Source of the DNA: CBDBEU01 sp965204565
GTDB taxonomy: Bacteria; Pseudomonadota; Alphaproteobacteria; Rhizobiales; TMED25
Reading direction: 5' to 3'
NCBI GenBank assembly: GCA_965204565.1
Contig: CBDBEU010000005.1
Location: forward strand, 558,001 to 622,000
DNA length: 64,000 nt
The notes under the pieces are model-generated. The model saw only the letters and a program-made list of their open reading frames with translations, was not told the origin of the DNA and searched no databases. The position numbers and the translations under genes are program-made. Below, in pieces: positions 44,229 through 52,940 of the stretch. Positions within the stretch are counted from its first letter, which is position 1; every line of letters begins with the position of its first letter.

Positions 44229-44745
44229 TCAGCTCCATTTCAGACTGAGGATTTTTGGGCGGTTTAGGTGGCTCGCAAATCGCCAGCTTTTTCTTGTCCA
44301 TACGCGGAAATCGGCCGTCGAAGCGTAACAAATTGCCAATATCGAAAGTGTGCAATTCGTCAATGTTGCTCAAAAGGCAGCTAGCGACATGAATCGCGTC
44401 TTGTGGCTTTCCCAATCCCGGAAATTTTCTGAGGAGCTTTCGGGCTAACGTCCCAACATCGTTACCCGCTTGAACTTTTGTGATAGTTTCTTTCTCGATG
44501 AAGTTCTCGAAACGCTGGTCATCTTTCTCGGCGAGACCGACCTGCACGCCGTCGCATTTGCGTTTCCAGACCTCGGCAAGCGTGAACGCCGAGGTCCATG
44601 TCTCCACTTTCCGCTCTTGTTCCAGATCGTCGGGATATTTCAGAAACAGCAGCCAGGAGGTTTGTTCCGTGTAGTCGAGTTCGGTCGTGCATCCGGCCTC
44701 CTTCCACAGCACGTCGTCGATATTTTTGAATGTCTGCTCGAACAT
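44209..44745 (-). CDS. Chimera: HsdM N-terminus joined to a PIN-domain protein lacking its start
   Basis: 178 residues from ATG 44745. Residues 1-46 are the HsdM start (MFEQTFKNIDDVLWKEAGCT, TELDYTEQTSWLLFLKY). From about residue 47 it is the body of a PIN nuclease: TSAFTLAEVWKRKCDG, KPQDAIHVASCLLSNIDELH, TFD. PIN proteins need a first aspartate in the opening DxN/S strand, and that strand has been replaced by HsdM sequence; the glutamate of TLAEV and the aspartates of DAIHVA and DELHTFD remain. So it is probably catalytically impaired, though the fusion frame is intact and hsdM's translation signals drive it. Confidence 0.65.
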   Translation of the reverse strand: MFEQTFKNIDDVLWKEAGCTTELDYTEQTSWLLFLKYPDDLEQERKVETWTSAFTLAEVWKRKCDGVQVGLAEKDDQRFENFIEKETITKVQAGNDVGTLARKLLRKFPGLGKPQDAIHVASCLLSNIDELHTFDIGNLLRFDGRFPRMDKKKLAICEPPKPPKNPQSEMELNDGKQD

Positions 44746-44817
44746 GGATGCAATTGCCTCGATTCCCCTAGCCGGCGAAAGATTTAGAGCCGCGCTCGCG
44801 CCGGCATCAATGGACCG
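44697..44817 (+). repeat. 121-bp hsdM-5' repeat, right copy
   Basis: Direct partner of 39,701-39,821. Here the hsdM frame continues for 46 codons before joining the PIN gene. Confidence 0.8.
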
Positions 44818-44866
44818 CAAACAGGGTGCGACTTCGCCCCGTATCCTGAGCTTATGCCGGGTGCCG

Positions 44867-44941
44867 CGCTTGACATGCGGCTCCGGCCCTTGTCTGCCGG
44901 GGAAACTTGTCTGCCGGAAAACCCCGGCCGATGACGGCGGC
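44867..44941 (+). repeat. 75-bp repeat, right copy
   Basis: Partner of 39,932-40,007 (cgcttgacatgcggctccgg ... ggaaaaccccggccgatga). It is cut at gaccctagg (44,946-44,954), where the IS5 remnant begins. Confidence 0.7.
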
Positions 44942-44948
44942 AAAGACC

Positions 44949-45606
44949 CTAGGGCGTAGACCTGTAAAAGGGTTTGTGGTTCGAGATGTGAAACGAAGGA
45001 GTTTCCATGTCTTTGAATTTCTGGCTGACAGACGACCGGTACACCAAAATCGGCCCGTTACACCCTGACAAGTCACGTGGCGCGCGCGCCGTGTTGATGA
45101 CCGTCGCGTGCTGTCCGGCATCGTCTTCCGCCTCCAACGGGGCTGTCGTCGGTCAGATGTTCCGGCCGAATTATGGCCCGGCCAAAACACTCTACAACCG
45201 TTACAAACGCCGGTCGGAAGCCGGAGTGTTCGAGCGGGTTTTCGAAGCTCTTGCGCGCAAAGGCGCAGACCCCGACACGCTGATGATCGATGCCGGTCAC
45301 ATCACATCGCATCGCGGCCAATGGCGTCAAAAAACAAAGGCGCCGGGCGCGCCGTCGGCAAGACCGAAGGCGGGCCGAATTCCAAGCTGCATCCGGTATG
45401 CGATGGCTAGGGTCGCCCGGTTCATTTACACCTGACCGCAGGCAATCGCGCCGATATCGCCCAGGCGCGTCAATGCCTTGAGCTATATGCGCGCAAAGGC
45501 GCAACTGTGATCGCGGATCGTGGCTACGATGCAAACCACCTACGCGATTGGCTTGTGGAAGCCGAGGCCAAACCCCACCGCGCAAGAACCGCAAGATACA
45601 ATTCTA
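44949..45606 (+). pseudogene. IS5-family (IS427-like) transposase, frameshifted and truncated
   Basis: After a ccctagggcgtagacctg end-like sequence, ATG 45007 (AAGGAG upstream) opens SLNFWLTDDRYTKIGPLHPD. Other frames give YGPAKTLYNRYKRRSEAGVF, ERVFEALARKGADPDTLMID, GKTEGGPNSKLHPVCDG, LTAGNRADIAQARQCLELYA and TVIADRGYDANHLRDWL. The gene is cut at 45,606 by the next element (45,607-46,553), losing the last catalytic glutamate region. At least three frameshifts, so inactive. Confidence 0.8.
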
Positions 45607-45804
45607 ATGGGAATTATACATTTAACTTGAAGTTTCAGCGATTGAAAAAAGATTTACCCTTGGGTTGGTTCTTTTTTGCGCAATGCGCAAATATCTCCTT
45701 GCAAACATTTCTCAGCTCGCTTTGTTGGGTCACTCGCTGAAAATGGCCCTGACCGTGGCACTGCGGTATGTCTGTCGGGCTGATCCGGCACTGAGGGTGT
45801 GACG

Positions 45805-46337
45805 ATGGCGCAGATGGGGTTCTTCGATCTTACAGACCGTTACGCGAGCCTGGACGCGCGCTGGACGAAAAAGCATGGCAAGAACCATTACGGCTACAAG
45901 AACCACGTCAACGTCGAGCGAAAGCACAAGCTGGTGCGGCGCTATCACGTCAGCGATGCCGCGCGCGGCGTGACAGCCAGGCGGTGGATCATCTGCTGAT
46001 GCAGGGCAACACCGGCTGCTGCGTGTGGGCGGATGCGGCCTATCGCTCCGAGCAGATGGAGGCAAAGCTGCGCGCTCGGGGGCTGAGGAGCCACATCCAC
46101 CGCAAGGGCAAGCGGGGCAAGCCCCTGACCGAGAAGGCCAAGGCCGGCAACCGGATCAGATCCGGCATCCGGGTCCGTGTCGAGCACGTCTTCGGCGCGC
46201 AGGCCAACGACATGGGCCGGACCCTGGTTCGGACCATCGGCTTGCTTCGAGCAACGGCCAAGATCGGGATGAAGAACCTCGCCTACAACATGCACCGCCT
46301 CGGCCAGCTGCGCCGTCTCAACCCGTGCCCGGCGTGA
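45805..46337 (+). pseudogene. IS5 transposase with internal deletion and frameshift
   Basis: MAQMGFFDLTDRYASLDA is the normal N-terminus. It is fused directly to RWTKKHGKNHYGYKNHVNVE, which belongs about 130 residues further on; both sides share Leu-Asp-Ala, so the deletion probably used microhomology. KHKLVRRYHVSDAAR follows, then a frameshift near 45,970, then VDHLLMQGNTG-like DHLLMQGNTGCCVWADAAYR, HRKGKRGKPLTEKAK, VRVEHVFGAQANDMG and NLAYNMHRLGQLRRLNPCPA. The catalytic region is incomplete. Confidence 0.82.
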
Positions 46338-46525
46338 GCATCACGCGAACAGAAGATCAGGCCGCGAAGCAGAAAAATCCGAGCGTGAAGGGCGCAACCT
46401 CACGCCCATCCGGATGCAGCAAAGCGACAGCTGACGCTCCTCCTCGGAGCGATAGGACGCGCGCGCCGCCGGGCGGCACGAGAACGGTAGAAAATCAAGA
46501 TGCCCTAGTAGGATCGGGAGAACCG
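46338..46525. other. Non-coding right end of the IS5 element
   Basis: About 190 bases between the transposase stop and the right inverted repeat. No gene seen. Confidence 0.4.
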
Positions 46526-46553
46526 AACTTCAAGTTAAATATATAATTCCCAT

Positions 46554-46901
46554 GGCGAAGGGGTCGATATCGGCAGCCACCACATGTGACGCGCCGGTGA
46601 TTGCAGCGGCGATTGCAACCAGCCCCGAGCCCGAGCCGAAATCAGGCACGCGCCGGCCGCGCACGAGATCGGGGTGGTCAATGATGTGGCGTGCAAGTGC
46701 CTGTCCGCCAGCCCAGGCGAATGCCCAGAAGGGCGCCGGCAAGCCGCGCTCCTCCGGCATGTCTTCGCCCATTTGCCAGATCGGCAGGATGGTGCTTGCA
46801 AGGTGGAGCCTGACTTCGGGAACCAGTGGCGGGGTAAGAATTTCCGTATTTTGCCGTACGAAATCAACGCGGGCAGCCGCGTCCACCGGATTTTCAGACA
46901 T
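46554..46901 (-). pseudogene. N-terminal half of the class I methyltransferase split by the island
   Basis: From ATG 46901: SENPVDAAARVDFVRQNTEI, LPAPFWAFAWAGGQALARHI and the SAM motif PDFGSGSGLVAIAAA, then SHVVAADIDPFA. The family continues IAAIALNAAANG; here the IS inverted repeat adds MGIIYLT and a stop at 46,530. The missing continuation (IAAIKLNAALNG) is at 28,478 and downstream. Proteins of this family are PrmA/ETF-beta-lysine-methyltransferase-like. The gene overlaps the ubiA stop by 8 bases, as in relatives. Confidence 0.88.
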
Positions 46902-47823
46902 GCCCGACAAGACCGGCGCTGAGCAGCGCGGCAAAGACAATGAGGCCGGTCTCGCGATTGGCGCGGAAGCATTTGAGACACGATGCGGTGTCGTTGATGT
47001 CGACGTGTCTGATGAGATTGGCGGCGTGGAGCGCGGCAATTAGCAGACCGCCATAGACAATCGGATGAAGATCGGCGGCAAGGCAGGCAGTGGCGATCAG
47101 CGTCAACGCGGTTCCATAAAATCCCCAGAGCCATGGCGCGGTGGCTGCGCCGAAACGGCGTGACGTCGAGCGCACCCCGATCAGTTCATCGTCGGGGCGG
47201 TCCTGATGGCCATAGACGGTGTCATAGCCCAGCGTCCAGGCAATGCCGCCGAGATAGAGCAGGATCGGTGCCAGCGTGAGCGAGCCAACGATGGCGCTCC
47301 AACCGACCATCGCGCCCCAGTTGAAGGCAATGCCGAGAAACAGCTGCGGCCAGTAGGTGACCCGCTTCATGAACGGATAGATTGCCACTGTCGCCAGCGA
47401 GGCAATCGCGAGAACTATGGTGAAAATGTTGAACTGCACGAGGACGGCAAGTCCGAGCAAAGACAGCGCCACCATGAAAATGCCGGCACGCATGACACTG
47501 ATCTGGCCGGATGGAATGGGGCGCAAGCGGGTGCGTTCGACCTGTGCATCGATATTGCGGTCGATGATGTCGTTGAACACACAGCCCGCTGCCCGCATGG
47601 CAATGGCGCCGATCAGGAAAAGGACCATGTGCCACAGATTGGGGCCAGCGCCGATGGTCGCGGTTGCGAGCGCTGATCCCCACCAGCATGGCAACAGCAA
47701 TAGCCACCAGCCAATCGGCCGGTCGAGGCGGGCAATGCGGCTATAGGGCAGGAACCATGCGGGTACCAAACGCTCGATCCAGCTATGGGCGCTGTCGGGA
47801 GTGGCGGGGGTTGCATCTTTCAT
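46894..47823 (-). CDS. ubiA: 4-hydroxybenzoate polyprenyltransferase
   Basis: 309 residues, multi-spanning membrane protein. The two Asp-rich prenyl-diphosphate sites are NDIIDRNID and YDTVYGHQDRPDD, with RPIPSGQIS typical of UbiA. It prenylates 4-hydroxybenzoate in ubiquinone synthesis, consistent with the ubiquinone-fed respiratory genes elsewhere in the window. Starts at ATG 47823, divergent from rsmE with 58 bases between. Confidence 0.95.
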   Translation of the reverse strand: MKDATPATPDSAHSWIERLVPAWFLPYSRIARLDRPIGWWLLLLPCWWGSALATATIGAGPNLWHMVLFLIGAIAMRAAGCVFNDIIDRNIDAQVERTRLRPIPSGQISVMRAGIFMVALSLLGLAVLVQFNIFTIVLAIASLATVAIYPFMKRVTYWPQLFLGIAFNWGAMVGWSAIVGSLTLAPILLYLGGIAWTLGYDTVYGHQDRPDDELIGVRSTSRRFGAATAPWLWGFYGTALTLIATACLAADLHPIVYGGLLIAALHAANLIRHVDINDTASCLKCFRANRETGLIVFAALLSAGLVGHV

Positions 47824-47881
47824 CGCGCGCCAAGTTCTATAACGTGCGGATCGATTTGCCGAGATGTGATCAGGTTTTGAG

Positions 47882-48643
47882 ATGACAGACTCCGATACGA
47901 CCCGACCCGGGCGGGTTCGACGCCTTTATCTCGATGTTGTGCTCAAAGCCGGTGCGGTGATCGAGCTTGAACGCGCGCAGCACCACTATGTTCGCGACGT
48001 GGTGAGGCTGCGCACTGGAGCTCACCTCAGGCTGTTCAATGGCCGCGATGGAGAATGGCGCGGCCGGCTTGAGTTTGATCGGCGTACGGCGCGTGTCACG
48101 ATTGATGGTCAAGTGCGAGAGCGGGACACTCCGGGCGATCTGCATTTTCTGTTCGCACCATTGAAGCATGCGCGACTCGATTATCTGGTGCAGAAGGCGA
48201 CCGAGCTTGGTGCCAGCCGGCTGTGTCCGGTGATGACCGGGCGCACCGCCGTGGCGCGGGTCAATCTGAAGCGCATGCGGGCCAACGCCATTGAGGCGGC
48301 AGAGCAATGCGGTCTTGTTTGGGTGCCGGAGATTTCTGAGCCTGTCCGGTTCGACCGCCTGGTCGCGGCCTGGCCGGCGACGCGCGCATTGGTGTTTGCC
48401 GATGAGGCAGCCGAGCCCCATGACAATTATCAGGAAATCGAGGCGCTGAGAGGCAAGCCATTGGCATTGATTGTGGGCCCCGAAGGAGGATTCTCAGAGG
48501 TCGAGAGGAGCATGCTGCTTGGGCTTGCTGCCACAACGGCGATATCGCTTGGTCCCCGGATCATGCGCGTAGATACCGCGGCCGTTGCCGCTTTGGCGTT
48601 GATTCAAGCTCTTTGTGGCGACTGGATACTCGCGCAGCGTTGA
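47882..48643 (+). CDS. rsmE: 16S rRNA (uracil(1498)-N3)-methyltransferase
   Basis: 253 residues. The SPOUT-fold hallmarks LIVGPEGGFSEVE and LGPRIMRVDTAAVAALA form the SAM-binding knot; the N-terminal PUA-like part reads QHHYVRDVVRLRTG. It methylates U1498 of 16S rRNA. gshA follows 84 bases later on the same strand, a conserved alphaproteobacterial pair. Confidence 0.95.
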   Translation: MTDSDTTRPGRVRRLYLDVVLKAGAVIELERAQHHYVRDVVRLRTGAHLRLFNGRDGEWRGRLEFDRRTARVTIDGQVRERDTPGDLHFLFAPLKHARLDYLVQKATELGASRLCPVMTGRTAVARVNLKRMRANAIEAAEQCGLVWVPEISEPVRFDRLVAAWPATRALVFADEAAEPHDNYQEIEALRGKPLALIVGPEGGFSEVERSMLLGLAATTAISLGPRIMRVDTAAVAALALIQALCGDWILAQR

Positions 48644-48727
48644 ACCGGACGCCTGTCGCTTGATACTTGCGCCATGCAATAGTGTTCGTCTAACTGGAGA
48701 TTGCGCATCAATCCTGCTTGCGATGCC

Positions 48728-50131
48728 ATGCTCGAAAACCAGGCGCCGGAGGCTCCCATTTCCGTTCTTGATGCTGACCTTCGTCCGGTCGAGTGCCGTA
48801 ACCAGCTGGTCGAATATATGGAGGCCGGCTGCAAACCACCCAGCGAGTGGCGCATCGGGACCGAGCACGAAAAATTCGCCTTTCGCACAACCGATTTGTC
48901 GCCGGTTCCTTATGAGGGCGCAGACGGAATCGCAGCGCTGCTCAACCGGTTGCACGAGCGGTTCGGCTGGGAACGCTCAATGGAGGATGCAAACATAATC
49001 GGATTGGTCGCGCCGGACGAGATTGGCGGTGCGATTACGCTTGAGCCCGGAGGTCAGGTGGAACTTTCCGGCGCGCCGGTCGCCTCCTTGCACCAGACTT
49101 GCGATGAGGTGCATACACATCTGGCGCAGGTGCGCGGGGTCGGCACCGAGCTCGGAATCGGATTCCTGGGCCTTGGTTTTGCGCCGAGTTGGTCTCTCGA
49201 TGACATTTCGCGCATGCCCAAGGGCCGCTACGGCATCATGCGCCGCTATATGGCCCGTGTTGGAACACTGGGCCTTGATATGATGCATCGCTCGTGCACG
49301 GTTCAGGTCAATCTCGATTTCGGCAGTGAAACCGATATGGTGAAAAAGCTGAAAGTGGGCCTGGCGCTGCAACCGATTGTGACGGCGCTGTTTGCCAACA
49401 GCCCGTTCACCGAAGGCCAGCCCAACGGATATCTGAGCTATCGCGCACGAATCTGGCGCGATACCGACTTTGACCGCACGGGGCTTTTGCCGTGGGCGTT
49501 CGAGGACGGCATGGGATTTGAGCGTTATGTCGACTATGCGCTGGGTGTGCCGATGTATTTCGTGCATCGCGATGGCGGCTATATCGATGTTGCGGGCGCC
49601 TCTTTCCGCGATTTTCTGGATGGCAAACTTGAGCGTCTGCCTGGCGAACGGCCGAATATCGGCGACTGGGTCAATCATTTGACGACACTGTTTCCCGAAG
49701 CCCGGGCCAAGAGGTTCATTGAAATGCGCGGGGCAGACGGTGGTCCCTGGCGTGGGCTGTGTGCGCTGCCAGCTTTGTGGGTGGGGCTCATCTATGATGA
49801 AGACGCGTTGAGCGCGGCCTGGGACATTGCGCGCGATTGGACGCAGGAACAGCGCAGCCAATTGAGAGTGGATGCGGCAACGCAGGCGCTGGGTGCCAGG
49901 ATTGGCGGCAGGACGGTGCGGGAGATCGCATCGGAATTGCTCGAGATCGCGCGCGCCGGCCTGCGTGCCCGCAACGAGGTCGACAGTTTCGGTGACAATG
50001 AAGAACATTTTCTCAATGCGGTCGAATCAGTGGTCGAAGAAGGCCGCACGCCAGCCGATGAAATGCTCGCCAAATTTCACGGGGAGTGGGGCGGCAATAT
50101 CTCTCATGTGTTCGAGGAATACGCGTATTGA
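48728..50131 (+). CDS. gshA: Glutamate-cysteine ligase, alphaproteobacterial/plant type
   Basis: 467 residues from ATG 48728; a TTG at 48701 with GGAGA directly adjacent would add 9 residues. IGTEHEKFAF, GGQVELSGAP, MHRSCTVQVNLDF and RADGGPW-type (EMRGADGGPWRGLCALPALW) motifs define the GCS2-related class found in alphaproteobacteria and plants. It makes gamma-glutamylcysteine, the first step of glutathione synthesis. In plants this enzyme is redox-regulated by disulfides; whether that applies here is unknown. Confidence 0.95.
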   Translation: MLENQAPEAPISVLDADLRPVECRNQLVEYMEAGCKPPSEWRIGTEHEKFAFRTTDLSPVPYEGADGIAALLNRLHERFGWERSMEDANIIGLVAPDEIGGAITLEPGGQVELSGAPVASLHQTCDEVHTHLAQVRGVGTELGIGFLGLGFAPSWSLDDISRMPKGRYGIMRRYMARVGTLGLDMMHRSCTVQVNLDFGSETDMVKKLKVGLALQPIVTALFANSPFTEGQPNGYLSYRARIWRDTDFDRTGLLPWAFEDGMGFERYVDYALGVPMYFVHRDGGYIDVAGASFRDFLDGKLERLPGERPNIGDWVNHLTTLFPEARAKRFIEMRGADGGPWRGLCALPALWVGLIYDEDALSAAWDIARDWTQEQRSQLRVDAATQALGARIGGRTVREIASELLEIARAGLRARNEVDSFGDNEEHFLNAVESVVEEGRTPADEMLAKFHGEWGGNISHVFEEYAY

Positions 50132-50277
50132 GCGCTTTTTTCCCGCTGTTGCGTGATAGACTCCCACCTCATTGTGCGCTGACGCGCCGATGTGTAGATT
50201 ACCGTCAAACCTCTTGAATCACCCTGGCTACAAAGTTCTTAAGTGACCGCTTCGCTGATGCGAGGCGCATCCCGACC

Positions 50278-51474
50278 ATGACAGACACCTCGACACGGTC
50301 GCCGCCGCCGCCATCAATCCTCGTGCTTGCGGCGGTGTCCGGCCTTGCGCCGCTAGCGCTCAATATTGTGGTGCCGTCGATTCCGGGGCTGGTCGTCGAC
50401 TTCAACTCCGACTACGCGACGGCGCAGCTCGTTGTAACCACGTTCATCATTGCCATGGCTCTGGGTCAGCTGGTCATCGGCACGCTTTCAGATGCACTTG
50501 GCCGGCGGCCAGTTCTGCTTGCCGGTATCGGCATCTATATCGTGGGCTCTGTGCTGTGCGCGCTTGCGCCGTCGATTGAACTCCTGGTCGCAGGGCGCAT
50601 CGTCGAGGCGGTCGGCGGCGTTGCCGGTATCGTGCTGGCGCGCGCCATCATTCGTGATGTCTATAGCCGCGACCAGTCAGCCAGTGCGCTTGGCTATGTC
50701 ACCATGGTCATGGTGGTGGCGCCGATGCTGGCACCGGCCGCGGGCGGCGTGCTGGACGATCAGGTGGGATGGCGGGCAGCGTTCTGGCTGATGGCTGGAA
50801 TTGGCGTTGCGCTGTTCATTCTTGCATTTGCGCGGCTTAACGAAACCAATCTGAGCGAGCGTCGCCGCCCCAGATTCGATGCGCTGGTGGGCAGCTTCTC
50901 GATCCTGCTCGGTCTGCGCGCCTTTGTTGCGTTCACCTGCACGATGGCCTTCGCATCAGCCACATTTTTCACCTTCCTTGGCGCTGCGCCCTATGTCGCG
51001 ATCAATCTCATGGGCAATACGCCGACCGAGTATGGCCTGGCATTCGTGAGTATTTCGCTGGCCTTCATGTCGGGGAATTTCACTTCCGCACGGCTGGCGC
51101 CGCGTATTGGCACAATGCCGTTGATCCTCACCGGCGCATTTGTCTGCATGCTCGGTGTATTCGTGATGTCGTGGTTCATCTTTCTCGGCCCGCTGACATC
51201 GGTGACGCTGTTCGGGTCGATGATGATCGTTACCTTTTCAAATGGCGTCCTGATGCCGGCGACGATTGCCAGCGCTGTCAGCGTACGGCCAGATTTGGCC
51301 GGCGCGGCATCGGGCCTGGCCGGCTCGATCCAGTTCGGCGTGGCGGGTGTTGCGACCTATGTGGTCGCGCTCATGGCAGATGGGACTGCCGAACCGATGG
51401 TTTGGCAACTGGGTGTGTTTGCAACTCTTGCCATTGGCGCGGCCTTATGGGCACGTGCGACATCGGCAAACTAG
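50278..51474 (+). CDS. Bcr/CflA-type MFS drug exporter
   Basis: 398 residues with 12 predicted membrane helices. LGQLVIGTLSDALGRRPVLL is MFS motif A between helices 2 and 3, and GRIVEAVGGVAGIVLARAII the drug/proton antiporter motif C-like region characteristic of Bcr/CflA (DHA1). Exports hydrophobic antibiotics or metabolites using proton flux; substrate unknown. The stop codon TAG (51,472-51,474) lies at the left inverted repeat of the adjacent IS, so the 3' end may have been trimmed or preserved by chance. Confidence 0.9.
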   Translation: MTDTSTRSPPPPSILVLAAVSGLAPLALNIVVPSIPGLVVDFNSDYATAQLVVTTFIIAMALGQLVIGTLSDALGRRPVLLAGIGIYIVGSVLCALAPSIELLVAGRIVEAVGGVAGIVLARAIIRDVYSRDQSASALGYVTMVMVVAPMLAPAAGGVLDDQVGWRAAFWLMAGIGVALFILAFARLNETNLSERRRPRFDALVGSFSILLGLRAFVAFTCTMAFASATFFTFLGAAPYVAINLMGNTPTEYGLAFVSISLAFMSGNFTSARLAPRIGTMPLILTGAFVCMLGVFVMSWFIFLGPLTSVTLFGSMMIVTFSNGVLMPATIASAVSVRPDLAGAASGLAGSIQFGVAGVATYVVALMADGTAEPMVWQLGVFATLAIGAALWARATSAN

Positions 51475-52293
51475 GCTCAGGGCTCATTAAAGCCACCATA
51501 TGAGGATGGCTGCCATTGTGTGATTGCAGCCATGAAGACGTCTTCTGCCCGCCGGTCATATGGCGTTGCGATGCGGCGCCGGTCCTTGAGCGGTGCGAAC
51601 ATGTTCTCAACCTTATGGCGCTGTTTGTATTGAATTTTGCAGAAGGAAGCGGGTGCCTTTCGTCCTGTTCGGGGCGGGATGCATGGGTTGATCCCCCCGG
51701 CTTTCAGCGCCGCGCGATCATCGTCTGAATCGTATCCCTTATCTGCGATCATTATAGCTTTGACGCTATCACAGAGACCCGGATACAAGAGCTTCGCACC
51801 GATATGATCCGACAGCTGGCCAGCCGCCAGGCACATGGCCGGCGGTCGTCCCGCCTTTTGTGCGCCCGATGTGGCGGGGAAGCCCCCCTTTCAGAAGGCT
51901 CGACGCGGTGCGGTGAGCCTTCAAGTGTGTTGCATCAATCATCAGCGTATCGGGCATCAGCGTATCGGGTGGCCCGTCGGAAGCAGTCAGGTGACTGAAA
52001 ATCTTGTCGAACACGCGGGGCTCGGTCCGGCGTCGAAAGCGATTGCAGAGCGTCCTGTGCGGGCCGCAGGCCGCAGCTGCGTCCTTCCATTGCAGCCCGT
52101 GCTTCAGCACGCAGACGATGCCTGACACAACACGACGATCATCCCCCCCGGCAACTCCGTTGGACCTGGGGAAGAATGGCTCGATCTTTGACATTTGAGC
52201 GCGTGAGAGCAGAAACGGATCCGACATGGCAAACGCCTTTGCCATCCTGAATCAGAAATCGAACTTCAATGCAAATTAATGGATCCTGAGCCT
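51473..52293 (-). mobile_element. IS5/IS427-type insertion sequence, 821 bp
   Basis: Ends are related inverted repeats: aggctcagg at 51,473-51,481 and cctgagcct at 52,285-52,293, with further matches inward (cattaa). Size fits IS427-group elements. The left end coincides with the exporter's stop codon. No unambiguous target duplication was identified. Confidence 0.7.
51477..52245 (-). pseudogene. IS5/IS427 transposase in two overlapping frames
   Basis: First frame from ATG 52245 (or 52227): FLLSRAQMSKIEPFFPRSNG, GDDRRVVSGIVCVLKHGLQW, GPHRTLCNRFRRR, DTLMIDATHLKAHRTASSLL. Second frame 51,477-51,836: CLAAGQLSDHIGAKLLYPGL, IMIADKGYDSDDDRAALKAG, GINPCIPPRTGRK and QRHKVENMFAPLKDRRRIAT. The frames overlap at 51,769-51,836. 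IS427-group elements use programmed frameshifting, so this could be functional, but a duplicated LMPDTLMID and other oddities suggest decay. Confidence 0.75.
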
Positions 52294-52304
52294 GGCGCCG
52301 GGTG

Positions 52305-52775
52305 CTACTGTGCTTCGCTCAAATACAGTTTCAGACTGGAATAGAATTCATCCGAAGGCAGACCATCGGCGAGCAGCCCTGCATCTTCCTGGAATTCCCT
52401 GATTGCCTGGCTGGTACGGGCGCCAAACACGCCGTCGACCAAGCCTGGATTGTAGCTCAGATAGTCAAGACCGGTCTGGATGCGTGCGATCAAGTCAGGC
52501 TCATATTGGGGTTGATATTGGTTCTGATAACCTTGCTGGTAGTCGGGCTGATAGGGGTAGACCCGCGGAAGCGGCGTGACATATCGCGGCTGGCGGTAGG
52601 GCGGATAATATGGCCGTCCCCGATAACCGCTAGCATAGGCATTGGAGCCGTCGTTGTATTCGCAGGCAACCGGACCATAAGGCCCCTGGCATAGAGTTTG
52701 TGCTGAAGCCGGGAGCGGGAGGCCGGCCAACAGGGTGAGCGACATAGCTGCCGGCAAAAGCTTGACCGCGAACAT
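52305..52775 (-). CDS. Exported peptidoglycan-binding-domain protein
   Basis: 156 residues from ATG 52775 with AAGGAG upstream; the open frame extends 14 codons further but lacks a better site. Signal peptide LLPAAMSLTLLAGLPLPASA. A Tyr/Pro/Gln-rich linker (YPYQPDYQQGYQNQYQPQYE) leads to a peptidoglycan-binding domain 1 (IQTGLDYLSYNPGLVDGVFG, SQAIREFQEDAGL). Probably a periplasmic cell-wall-associated protein; no catalytic domain. Confidence 0.85.
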   Translation of the reverse strand: MFAVKLLPAAMSLTLLAGLPLPASAQTLCQGPYGPVACEYNDGSNAYASGYRGRPYYPPYRQPRYVTPLPRVYPYQPDYQQGYQNQYQPQYEPDLIARIQTGLDYLSYNPGLVDGVFGARTSQAIREFQEDAGLLADGLPSDEFYSSLKLYLSEAQ

Positions 52776-52940
52776 ATTGGTCTCCTTGTCAGATGCTTGA
52801 TGTTGGTTGCCGGGCACTGGCTCAATGAATGTGTTGATGTCCGATCGTATCCTAAAGTCTGGGTCACACTGCGTGAACCGGCAATTAACGGCGCAGGCAG
52901 TGGGTGCGGAGATCAGGCGCTTTTTCGCACGTGCATGACC

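Larger units (their letters stand above)
45607..46553 (+). mobile_element. IS5-type element with 28-bp terminal repeats and an internal deletion
   Basis: Terminal inverted repeats 45,607-45,634 and 46,526-46,553 match in 27 of 28 bases (atgggaattata, then c or t, then atttaacttgaagtt). The element inserted into the older IS5 remnant on its left; its right end abuts the methyltransferase N-terminal half. At 947 bp it is shorter than a full element of this type because the middle of the transposase is deleted, giving a non-autonomous derivative that could still be mobilised by a related transposase. Confidence 0.85.

Noticed and set aside
28470..46560. Integrase-mediated genomic island with tRNA attachment site
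   Set aside because: No integrase, tRNA or att-like duplication at either border; the target is a protein-coding gene.
51477..52245. Programmed frameshift proving an active IS427 element
   Set aside because: Two overlapping frames fit the idea, but no clear slippery heptamer was identified and coding oddities suggest decay.
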